Part shown: piece by piece, positions 38,075 to 45,686 of the stretch
Numbering within the stretch: the stretch's first letter is position 1
Layout: each line of letters opens with the position of its first letter
Source of the DNA: Demequina soli
GTDB taxonomy: Bacteria > Actinomycetota > Actinomycetes > Actinomycetales > Demequinaceae
Reading direction: 5' to 3'
Assembly (NCBI RefSeq): GCF_000971195.1
Contig: NZ_BBLZ01000004.1
Coordinates: 186,001 to 250,000 of the forward strand
DNA: 64,000 nucleotides
The notes under the pieces: model-generated
Told to the model about the DNA's origin: nothing
Seen by the model: the letters and a program-made list of their open reading frames with translations, nothing else
Database searches by the model: none
Position numbers and translations under genes: made by a program

Positions 38075-39334
38075 TCAGCTCCCGGGGCTCGCGGCGACCC
38101 GGTCGTCGGCGGCCGCCAAGGAGGGTACCGCATCGTCCACCGGGACCCGGGTGACCGCCCACCCGGCGACGGCCGCGAGCACGCCGGGGACGCACAGCGC
38201 GAGGCCCACCCAGGTGGGAGCGAGGTAGCCCCAGCCGGCGGCGATGACCGCGCCGCCGAGGAACGCGCCCAGGCTGTTGCCGAGGTTGAGCGAGGAATGG
38301 TTGACGGCGGCCGCGATGGTCTGGCTGTCGCCGGCGACGTCCATGAGGCGCGTCTGGATCGCCGGCGAGATCGCCGACGCCGACGCGCCCACGAGGAACA
38401 GGCCCGCGAGCAGCCCGGGCAGGGTGCTCGCGGCGAGCGCGAGCAGCAGCAGGGAGCCCGCGAAGAGCGCGAACAGGCGGAACACGGCGCGCATGGCGCC
38501 GCGGTCGGCCATGCGGCCGCCGACGATGTTGCCGGCGGTCATGCCCAGCCCGAGCACCACGAGCGCGACCGGCACGAAGGACTCGGGCGTGCCGGTGACG
38601 TTCGTGGCGAGCGGCGAGACGTAGGAGTAGACGGCGAAGAAGCCGCCGAAGCCGAGCGCGCCGGTCGCGAGCGCGAACCACACCGCGGGACGGCCGAAGG
38701 CCGACAGCTCGCGGCGGACGGTCGCGGCGGGGTCGCCGGGCGAGCGCGGGACGAGGAGCGCGATCGCGAGCGTGGTGAGCGCGAAGATGGCCGCGACAGC
38801 GAGGTACGCGACGCGCCAGCCTGCGTGCTGGCCGAGCCACGTGATCGCGGGGACGCCCACGACGTTGGCGATCGTGAGGCCGGACAGCACGAAGGCGACG
38901 GCGCGGCCGCGGCGTCCCGGGCCCATGAGGTCGGCCGCCACGAGCGCGGCGACGCCGAAGTAGGCGCCGTGCGGCAGGCCGGCGAGCACGCGGGCCGCGA
39001 TGATGGTCTCGAACGTCGGGGCGAGCGCGGACGCGACGGTGCCGAGCGTGAACGCGGCCGCGAGCACGGTGAGGAGACCCTTGCGGGGGAACCGCGCGGC
39101 CGTCGCGGCGATGGTCGGGGCGCCGATCACGACGCCGAGCGCGTACGCGGAGATGACGATGCCCGCCTTGGCGATGGCGGCGTCGGGGTCTTGGGCGTAC
39201 AGGGTGGGCAGCGTGTCCCGGGCGATGTCGGGCAGCAGGCCCATGGCGACGAACTCGGTGGTGCCGATGCCGAAGCCGCCCAGCGCGAGCGCGAGCAGGG
39301 CCAGGCGCGTGCGCGCGGGAGAGAGCGAGGGCAT
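38075..39334 (-). CDS. MFS transporter, DHA1 (AraJ-like)
   Basis: This 419-aa protein has twelve predicted helices starting ALLALALGGFGIGTTEFVAMGLLPDIA, a signature of the AraJ/YdhP/cmlA-like DHA1 drug:H+ antiporters (GTTEFVxMGLLP). Motif A-like GAPTIAATAARFPRKGLL lies between helices 2 and 3. A LacI-type palindrome (39424-39435) lies 90 bp upstream of the ATG. Two copies of the GGACGATGC word bracket its 3' end (38056-38064 between genes and 38130-38138 in the gene). Confidence 0.88.
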   Translation of the reverse strand: MPSLSPARTRLALLALALGGFGIGTTEFVAMGLLPDIARDTLPTLYAQDPDAAIAKAGIVISAYALGVVIGAPTIAATAARFPRKGLLTVLAAAFTLGTVASALAPTFETIIAARVLAGLPHGAYFGVAALVAADLMGPGRRGRAVAFVLSGLTIANVVGVPAITWLGQHAGWRVAYLAVAAIFALTTLAIALLVPRSPGDPAATVRRELSAFGRPAVWFALATGALGFGGFFAVYSYVSPLATNVTGTPESFVPVALVVLGLGMTAGNIVGGRMADRGAMRAVFRLFALFAGSLLLLALAASTLPGLLAGLFLVGASASAISPAIQTRLMDVAGDSQTIAAAVNHSSLNLGNSLGAFLGGAVIAAGWGYLAPTWVGLALCVPGVLAAVAGWAVTRVPVDDAVPSLAAADDRVAASPGS

Positions 39335-39408
39335 GGTGGCGCCGTTCTACGAGGGCTGGAGGCCGCTCGTCGTCGAGCGCGGGGAACACCCAGTGAACCA
39401 CGCGGGTG

Positions 39409-39448
39409 GCGGCGCCGATTCCCGAGAGCGCTCTCCCGTCGGCGCCGC
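39409..39448. repeat. Nested palindrome: 10-bp stem holding GAGAGCGCTCTC
   Basis: GCGGCGCCGA and TCGGCGCCGC form 10-bp outer arms. The loop is centred on the perfect 12-bp palindrome GAGAGCGCTCTC (39424-39435), which resembles LacI-family operators of sugar genes in actinobacteria. The structure sits 7 bp past the leftward acyl-CoA dehydrogenase stop and 75 bp before the MFS start, so it may be both terminator and operator. Confidence 0.7.
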
Positions 39449-39454
39449 GCCGCG

Positions 39455-41401
39455 TCAGTCCTCGAGGAGGGCCGCCGTGAGCCAGCCGCGCGGGATCCCC
39501 ATGCCCTCGACGAGCGCCAGTGCGTGCGGCCGCAGCTCGCGGCACAGCGCGTCGATCTGGTCGCCGATGCCCTTGGAACGGGCCGCGGTCATGCGGTTGT
39601 GCTCGAGGAACCACGCGCGGTCCTCGGCGATGCTGGCCAGGGCGTACAGGCTGCAGAGGCGCTCGAGCACCGCGCGGGCCTCCCGGTCCCGGCACGCCTC
39701 GACCGTCTCGACGAACGCCGCGAGCGTGACCCGCTCCATGTGCGCGCGGGCGACGAACTGCACGTGGGGGCCGAGCCGGTTGAACGCCTCGAACGGGTCA
39801 CCGCCGTCCTTGGCGGCCGCCCGCATGCGCCGCGCGAGGGACTCGAGGGAGTGGCGCTCGCGCTCCTCGACCATGTAGGCGTGCCAGCCGCGGTCGACCA
39901 GGGTGGTGTCCTCCGGGCGGCGGCGGGCCGTCGCGGCGAGCCGGTCCAGCATGAGCCCCGCGGCCGTGCGCTCCATCACCCTCTCGCCCACGGCCTTGGT
40001 GGTGGCCTGGACCACGCCGGTGCGGTCGAGCGCGGACCACGCGTGCCGGTAGTCGGTGAGCAGCGCCTTCGTGACGAGCTGCATGAGCACGGTGTTGTCG
40101 CCCTCGAAGGTCGCGAAGATGTCGACGTCGCCGCGCAGGGCGGTGAGCTCGTTCTCGCTGAGGTAGCCGGCCCCGCCGCACGCCTCGCGCGCCTCCTGGA
40201 CGGCCCGGTTGGCGAACCACGTCTGGGTGGCCTTCATCCCGGCGGCGAAGGTCTCGAGCTCGCGCTGGTCGCGCTCCGTGCTCGGATCGTCGCCCTGGAC
40301 GTGGACGAGCGCCGCGATGAGCGCGTTCTGGGCGGTGCCGTACGCGTAGGCCCGCGCGATGAGCGGCAGCAGGCGCCGCTGGTGCACCACGTAGTCGAGC
40401 AGGAGGACGCCGTCGGGGCGGCCGGGCGCGGGGAACTGGCGACGGCGCAGGGCGTGGCGCGTCGCGATCGACAGCGCGCGCCGCGCCGCCATGGCGCCGC
40501 CGCCACCCACGCACACACGGCCGCGCACGAGCGTGCCGAGCATCGTGAAGAAGCGGCGGTTGGGGTCGGCGATCTCGGAGCGGTAGGTGCCGGACTCGTC
40601 GACGCCGCCGTAGCGGTCGAGCAGCATGCGGCGAGGCACGCGGACGCGGTCGAACGTGAGGGTGCCGTTGTCGACGCCGAGCAGGCCACCCTTGTGGCCC
40701 TGGTCGCCCGTGGTGACGCCGGGCAGGTCGCGCCCGTCCTCGTCGCGCAGCGGCACGAGCGCCGCGTGGACGCCGTGGCGCTCCCCCGCCACCACGAGCT
40801 GGCCGAACACGACCGCCATGCGGCCGTCGCGCGCGGCGTTGCCGATGTACGCCTTGGTGGCGGCGGGCGTGGGCGAGTGGACCTCGAGCTCGTCGGTGTC
40901 GGGCAGGTACGTGAGGGTGGTCTCGAGGCTCGCGACGTCCGAGCCGTGACCCAGCTCGGTCATCGCGAAGCCGCCGAGCAGCTCCATCGACGTCACGCCC
41001 GGCAGGAACGCGTCGTGGTGCCATGCGGTGCCCAGGTTGGTGATGGCGCCGCCGAACAGCCCGAACTGGACGCCCGACTTGATGGTGACCGACAGGTCCG
41101 CGTGAGCGAGCGTCTCGAAGGTCAGCACGGCCTCGAGCGGGTCGGCGTGGCCGCCGGCACGCTCGGGCACCCCCGCCGACCCGAAGCCGGCCGCGTCGAG
41201 CGCCCGCAGCCGGGCGAGGGTCCAGTCGCGGGACTCCTCGATCCCCATCTCGACGGGGCGCAGGGCGCCCTCGGCGGGGAAGGTGGCGCGGTTGCGTGCC
41301 CGCTCGGCGGCGTAGCGGCCGTCCAGCGCGGTGCGCAGGTGCGCGCCCAGCGTGGTGAGCCGCTCCTCGGCGACGGCGGCCTTCTCGTCGGTCAACGTCA
41401 T
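39455..41401 (-). CDS. Acyl-CoA dehydrogenase/oxidase family enzyme
   Basis: This 648-aa flavoprotein has an acyl-CoA dehydrogenase fold with FAMTELGHGSDVASLETTLTYLPDTDE (FAD/acyl binding), the mobile region around GDQGHKGGLLGVDNGTLTFDRVRVPRRMLLDRYG, ACGGAGYLSENELTALRGDVDIFATFEGDNTVLMQLVTKALLTDY. The EGDNTVL motif is characteristic of acyl-CoA oxidases, with the Glu as catalytic base. It introduces the first double bond in beta-oxidation. The gene is next to a TetR gene and faces the thiolase operon, like fadE5-fadA2 in mycobacteria. Electron acceptor (oxygen or ETF) cannot be decided from sequence. Confidence 0.88.
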   Translation of the reverse strand: MTLTDEKAAVAEERLTTLGAHLRTALDGRYAAERARNRATFPAEGALRPVEMGIEESRDWTLARLRALDAAGFGSAGVPERAGGHADPLEAVLTFETLAHADLSVTIKSGVQFGLFGGAITNLGTAWHHDAFLPGVTSMELLGGFAMTELGHGSDVASLETTLTYLPDTDELEVHSPTPAATKAYIGNAARDGRMAVVFGQLVVAGERHGVHAALVPLRDEDGRDLPGVTTGDQGHKGGLLGVDNGTLTFDRVRVPRRMLLDRYGGVDESGTYRSEIADPNRRFFTMLGTLVRGRVCVGGGGAMAARRALSIATRHALRRRQFPAPGRPDGVLLLDYVVHQRRLLPLIARAYAYGTAQNALIAALVHVQGDDPSTERDQRELETFAAGMKATQTWFANRAVQEAREACGGAGYLSENELTALRGDVDIFATFEGDNTVLMQLVTKALLTDYRHAWSALDRTGVVQATTKAVGERVMERTAAGLMLDRLAATARRRPEDTTLVDRGWHAYMVEERERHSLESLARRMRAAAKDGGDPFEAFNRLGPHVQFVARAHMERVTLAAFVETVEACRDREARAVLERLCSLYALASIAEDRAWFLEHNRMTAARSKGIGDQIDALCRELRPHALALVEGMGIPRGWLTAALLED

Positions 41402-41429
41402 TGTTGCTCCTTCGATGGGTGGGGGGTGT

Positions 41430-42053
41430 TCAGGGCGCGAGCGCGCCCTTGAATCCGGGTGTGAACAGCGCCGTGATGTGGGTGACGACCTCCGCGCGCG
41501 GCGGGCGGGGGTCCGCGTCGGCCCACTGGTCGGCGGCCGCGCGGATGAAGCCGACGAGCCCGTGGCCCCAGATGGAGGCCGAGGCGGCGTCGAGGCCGGA
41601 GCGCTCGAGCTGTCCCGCGATGGCCTCGGACACGTGGCGTCCCATGATCGCGGGCAGGTCGCCCGCGGGGTCGGAGTCGGGCGCGCCCTGCGCGGCGGGG
41701 GCGGCCATGACGAACCGGTAGATGTGCGGGTCGCGCTCGACCAGGCCCAGGTAGGCGTCGGCGAGGTCGCCGGCCATGCGCCCGAGATCGGCCGGGTCCG
41801 TCAGCTCGAGCGCGGCCGTGAGGCCCGAGTGGATGTAGTCGTGCACCGCGTCGACCACGGCGGCGTAGAGTCCCGCGCGGTCGCCGAAGTGCCGATAGAG
41901 CACCGTCTTGGAGGTGCCGGCGCGCGCGGCGATCTCGTCGAGCGAGACGCCCGCCCCGTGGGTGCGCACGGCGCGCAGCGCGTGGGAGACCAGCTCGCGG
42001 CGTCGATCGACGCGGTGCTGCTCCCAGCGCGTGTCCCTGCCGTCGGTGGCCAT
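41430..42053 (-). CDS. TetR-family regulator of fatty-acid genes
   Basis: This 207-aa protein has the TetR DNA-binding helices (DRRRELVSHALRAVRTHGAGVSLDEIAARAGTSKTVLYRHFGDRAGLYAAVV) and a longer helical ligand domain. It lies between the acyl-CoA dehydrogenase and the divergent thiolase operon. The repeats at 42068-42101 (two CAGTACCGG, with CGGTA-N5-TACCG between) form the obvious binding region. By analogy with KstR2/FasR-type regulators, an acyl-CoA ligand is likely; this is inference. TATGGT (42060-42065, minus strand) is 6 bases before the ATG. Confidence 0.88.
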   Translation of the reverse strand: MATDGRDTRWEQHRVDRRRELVSHALRAVRTHGAGVSLDEIAARAGTSKTVLYRHFGDRAGLYAAVVDAVHDYIHSGLTAALELTDPADLGRMAGDLADAYLGLVERDPHIYRFVMAAPAAQGAPDSDPAGDLPAIMGRHVSEAIAGQLERSGLDAASASIWGHGLVGFIRAAADQWADADPRPPRAEVVTHITALFTPGFKGALAP

Positions 42054-42067
42054 GCGCCCACCATATC

Positions 42068-42101
42068 CAGTACCGGCGGTATCTGCTACCGTCAGTACCG
42101 G
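42068..42101. promoter_or_regulatory. TetR operator region between fatty-acid operons
   Basis: Direct repeats CAGTACCGG (42068-42076 and 42093-42101, 25 bp apart) enclose CGGTA-TCTGC-TACCG (42077-42091). All of this lies between the divergent TetR and thiolase starts and overlaps their promoters. Confidence 0.7.
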
Positions 42102-42136
42102 TTAATCACCGAATCCACCGAGCATCCGGAGGAAAG

Positions 42137-43405
42137 ATGGTCCACACGGTCGTGGTCGTCGGCGGGAATCGCATCCCGTTCGCGAAGGCGGGGGGCCCGT
42201 ACGCGCGGGCCTCCAACCATGACATGCTCACCGCGGCGCTCGACGGGCTCGTGGCCCGCGCGGGCCTGGCCGGGGAGCGCATCGGCGAGGTCGCGGGCGG
42301 CGCGGTGCTCAAGCACCCGAACGACTTCAACCTCACGCGCGAGGCGGTCCTCAGCTCCGCGCTCGCACCCGAGACCCCGGCGTGCGACCTCCAGCAGGCG
42401 TGCGCCACCGGCCTCGAGACCACCATGTACCTCGCGAACAAGATCGCGCTCGGCCAGCTGTCGAGCGGCATCGCCGCGGGCGTCGACTCGGCCTCCGACG
42501 CGCCCATCACGGTGAGCGACCCGCTGCGCCGGATCCTCCTCAAGGCGTCCCGCGCCCGCACGCCGCAGCAGCGCATCGCCGCGTTCGCGAAGGTCCGGCC
42601 CGCCCACCTCGCACCCCAGGCGCCGCGCGTCGCGGAGCCGCGCACCGGGCTGTCGATGGGCGAGCATCAGGCGGTCACCACCGCCCGCTGGGACATCTCG
42701 CGCGAGGCGCAGGACGAGCTCGCCGCCGCGAGCCACCACAAGCTCGCAGCCGCGTGGGAGCGGGGCTTCTTCGACGACCTCGTCACGCCGTACCTCGGCA
42801 CCACCCGCGACGCCGTGCTGCGCCCCGACACCTCGGTTGAGAAGCTGGCCGCCCTCAAGCCCGCGTTCGGCGGGCCCGAGGGCACCATGACGGCGGGCAA
42901 CTCGACGCCGCTGTCCGACGGCGCCGCCGCCGTGCTGCTCGCGACCGAGGAGTGGGCCGCGGAGCACCACCTCACGCCGTGGGCGCGCATCGTCGACGCG
43001 GAGGTCGCCGCGGTCGACCACCCGGGCGGCGCCGACCTGCTGCTCGCGCCCGTCGGCGCAACGGGTCGCCTGCTCGCGCGCCAGGGCCTCACGGTCGACG
43101 ACATCGACCTGTTCGAGATCCACGAGGCCTTCGCCTCGACCGTGCTCGCGACGCGCAAGGCGTGGCAGGACGCCGACTACTGCGCGTCGCTCGGGCTCGA
43201 CGGACCCCTCGGCGCGTTCCCGGACCACAAGCTCAACGTCACCGGGTCGTCCCTCGCCGCCGGCCACCCGTTCGCCGCCACCGGCGCGCGCATCGTCCCC
43301 ACCCTCGCCAAGCTCCTCCACGAGCGCGGGCCCGGCTCGCGGGGGCTCATCTCGATCTGCGCGGCGGGCGGCCAGGGCCTCGTCGCGATCCTGGAGGCCG
43401 TGTGA
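42137..43405 (+). CDS. fadA: Thiolase (acetyl-CoA acyltransferase, FadA/FadI-like)
   Basis: This 422-aa enzyme has VDIDLFEIHEAFASTV and NVTGSSLAAGHPFAATGAR, the active-site His loop, the acylated Cys in DLQQACATGLE (about residue 97), and CAAGGQG near the C terminus (second Cys). This is the full thiolase catalytic set and thus cleaves 3-ketoacyl-CoA. GGAGGAAAG precedes the ATG. It heads an operon with FabG4 and MaoC, in the same order (fadA2-fabG4-htdX) as in mycobacteria. Contains a GCATCGTCCC word near the end (reading ARIVPT). Confidence 0.93.
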   Translation: MVHTVVVVGGNRIPFAKAGGPYARASNHDMLTAALDGLVARAGLAGERIGEVAGGAVLKHPNDFNLTREAVLSSALAPETPACDLQQACATGLETTMYLANKIALGQLSSGIAAGVDSASDAPITVSDPLRRILLKASRARTPQQRIAAFAKVRPAHLAPQAPRVAEPRTGLSMGEHQAVTTARWDISREAQDELAAASHHKLAAAWERGFFDDLVTPYLGTTRDAVLRPDTSVEKLAALKPAFGGPEGTMTAGNSTPLSDGAAAVLLATEEWAAEHHLTPWARIVDAEVAAVDHPGGADLLLAPVGATGRLLARQGLTVDDIDLFEIHEAFASTVLATRKAWQDADYCASLGLDGPLGAFPDHKLNVTGSSLAAGHPFAATGARIVPTLAKLLHERGPGSRGLISICAAGGQGLVAILEAV

Positions 43406-44757
43406 TGAGCGCGCTCGAGAAGGCGTACTACTCCCCCGTCGGCCGCAAGGTCGCGTCGAAGGCCGGCCTGCACGAGCCGCCCCGCCTGCGCCGCGGTCGC
43501 GAGTGGCCCCAGGGCCGCATCGTGCTCGCGCCTCTCGGCGCATCGTCCCTGGTCGCGGACGCGCTCGCGCTCCTGGGTCGCGAGCACGACGCGCCCGTGG
43601 TCGACTCCGGCACGGACGCCCCGGGCTACGGCGACCGGATCGGCGCGCTGGTCGTGGACGCGCTCGACGTCGCCGCGGTGACGGACCTCGAGGCGCTGCG
43701 CGCGGTGCTGAGGCCCGCGGCGCGCGCGGTCGAACGGGCCGGGCGCATCGTCGTCGTGGCCCGCCCGGGCGGCGCCGGCGGCGGCTGGGAGGCCGACGCG
43801 GTCGCGCGCGCCCTCGACGGGATCAACCGCACGGTGGGCAAGGAGCTGCGCGGCGGCGCGACCGCGACGCTCGTCTACGCGCACGAGGGCGTCGCCGCCG
43901 CGGACCTCGTGTCGACGCTCGGCTTCGTGCTGCAGGGCCGCTCGGCGTTCGTCGACGGCCAGGCGTGGCACGTGCGCCCCGCCGCCGTGACCGCGGACCG
44001 GCTCGACGAGCACCCGCTCGACGGGCGCGTGTGCGTGGTCACCGGCGCGGCGCGCGGCATCGGCGCCGCGATCGCGCGCACCCTCGCGCGGGAGGGCGCG
44101 GCCGTGCTCGCCGTCGACATCCCCGCGGCCGGCGAGGCGCTCGCCGCGGTCGCCAACGAGATCGGCGGCACCGCGCTCCAGCTCGACATCACCGCGGACG
44201 ATGCGGGCGCCAGGATCGCGGCGCACGTCGCCGCGCGCGGCGCGCGCATCCACGCGATGGTCCACAACGCCGGCATCACGCGCGACAAGATGCTCGTCAA
44301 CACCGACGCCGACCGCTGGGCCTCCGTGCTCGACGTGAACCTCGCGGCGGAGATGCGCATCAACGCGGTGCTGCTCGACCCGGCGGTCGAGGGCGGCATG
44401 GCGGACGGCGGGCGCATCGTCGGCATCGCGTCGACCTCGGGGCTCGCGGGCAACAAGGGGCAGACCAACTACGCCGCGTCGAAGGCCGGCGTCGCGGGGC
44501 TCGTCGCCGCGATGGCCCCCGACCTCGCGCACCGGCGCATCACCGTCAACGCGGTCGCGCCGGGGTTCATCGAGACGGAGATGACGGCGCGGATCCCGTT
44601 CGTGCAGCGCGAGGTGTTCCGCCGCGTCAACAGCCTCAGCCAGGGTGGCCAGCCGGTCGACGTGGCCGAGACCATCGCGTACCTGTGCGAGCCCGCGTCG
44701 CAGGGGGTGACGGGTCAGGTGATCCGCGTGTGCGGACAGAACATGGTGGGCGCCTGA
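43405..44757 (+). CDS. fabG: High-molecular-weight 3-oxoacyl-reductase (FabG4-type)
   Basis: This 450-aa protein has an N-terminal 200-residue flavodoxin-like extension (VVVARPGGAGGGWEADAVARAL) followed by a classical short-chain dehydrogenase: VVTGAARGIGAAIARTLAREG, VHNAGITRDKMLVN, and the catalytic Ser-Tyr-Lys in GIASTSGLAGNKGQTNYAASKAG. This two-part layout is that of mycobacterial FabG4 (Rv0242c), an NADH-using 3-oxoacyl-CoA reductase. It overlaps thiolase and MaoC stops/starts (TGATG at both ends), so the three are coupled. Two motif words are inside. Confidence 0.9.
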   Translation: MSALEKAYYSPVGRKVASKAGLHEPPRLRRGREWPQGRIVLAPLGASSLVADALALLGREHDAPVVDSGTDAPGYGDRIGALVVDALDVAAVTDLEALRAVLRPAARAVERAGRIVVVARPGGAGGGWEADAVARALDGINRTVGKELRGGATATLVYAHEGVAAADLVSTLGFVLQGRSAFVDGQAWHVRPAAVTADRLDEHPLDGRVCVVTGAARGIGAAIARTLAREGAAVLAVDIPAAGEALAAVANEIGGTALQLDITADDAGARIAAHVAARGARIHAMVHNAGITRDKMLVNTDADRWASVLDVNLAAEMRINAVLLDPAVEGGMADGGRIVGIASTSGLAGNKGQTNYAASKAGVAGLVAAMAPDLAHRRITVNAVAPGFIETEMTARIPFVQREVFRRVNSLSQGGQPVDVAETIAYLCEPASQGVTGQVIRVCGQNMVGA

Positions 44758-45614
44758 TGGACCGGGCCGTCGAGCTCCTCGACGGGCTGCCGCCGATGGG
44801 GGCGGCGTTCGCGCGGGCGCTCGTGCCGTCGCGCGCGGCCGAGGTCCACCTGCCCGCGCATGCGGTCCGCGTCGAGGGGATCCGCCAGGATCCCGACCGG
44901 TACGCGGAGTACTCCCGGGTGTGCGGCTACACGCTGCGCGACACCGTGCCCGCCACGTGGATCCACGTGCTCACGTTCCCCCTGCACGTCGCGCTGCTGG
45001 GCGACCGCCGGTCGACCGTGCGGCTCGTCGGGGCGGTGCACACCGCGAACGTCATGACGATGCGCCGCGCGGTGGGCGTGGACGAGCCGCTGAGCCTGCA
45101 GGTGCACCTGGAGAACCTACGGCCGCACGCGCGGGGCGCGCTGCTCGACCTGGTGGGCCGCGCCGAGGTCGACGGCGAGACGGTGTGGGAGGGCGTCTCG
45201 ACCTACCTCGCGAGCGGCGCGCACGTGCCCGGCGAGCCCGGCGCATCGTCCCACGAGCCGTGGGAGCCGGTCGCCCCCGTCGCCCGCTGGCGCCTCGCGG
45301 CGGACCTGGGGCGGCGCTACCGGCGGGTGTCCCAGGACCCCAACCCCATCCACACGAGCCGCGTCGCCGCGCGCGCCTTCGGGTTCGCGCGGCCCATCAT
45401 CCACGGCATGTGGACGCACGCGCGCGCCATGGCCGCGCTCGAGGGGCGGCTGCCCGAGGCGCACCGCGCCGAGGCCGCCTTCGTCAGGCCCGTGCTCCTT
45501 CCCGCTACCGTGGGGCTTGCGGTATCCCCCAACGATGAGGGACTCCGCTTGGCGGTCACCACCAAGGACGGTGCGAAACCCCACGTGATCATGGGTACGG
45601 GCCCCGCGCGCTGA
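44757..45614 (+). CDS. MaoC-like acyl-CoA hydratase (HtdX-like)
   Basis: This 285-aa protein has a C-terminal hot-dog hydratase-2 motif (YRRVSQDPNPIHTSRVAARAFGFARPIIHGMWTHARAMA), with the Asp/His pair of the catalytic dyad in DPNPIH and HGMW. The N-terminal part is the second hot-dog half. It hydrates trans-2-enoyl-CoA. It is the third gene of the thiolase/FabG4/MaoC operon, matching Rv0241c (htdX) in order. Its start overlaps the FabG stop (TGATG). Confidence 0.9.
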   Translation: MDRAVELLDGLPPMGAAFARALVPSRAAEVHLPAHAVRVEGIRQDPDRYAEYSRVCGYTLRDTVPATWIHVLTFPLHVALLGDRRSTVRLVGAVHTANVMTMRRAVGVDEPLSLQVHLENLRPHARGALLDLVGRAEVDGETVWEGVSTYLASGAHVPGEPGASSHEPWEPVAPVARWRLAADLGRRYRRVSQDPNPIHTSRVAARAFGFARPIIHGMWTHARAMAALEGRLPEAHRAEAAFVRPVLLPATVGLAVSPNDEGLRLAVTTKDGAKPHVIMGTGPAR

Positions 45615-45686
45615 TTGGCGCGGGTCGGCGCCCAGCCGCCACAATGTCCCCCACACGTCCGACGACCCGCAAGGATCACCGACCAC

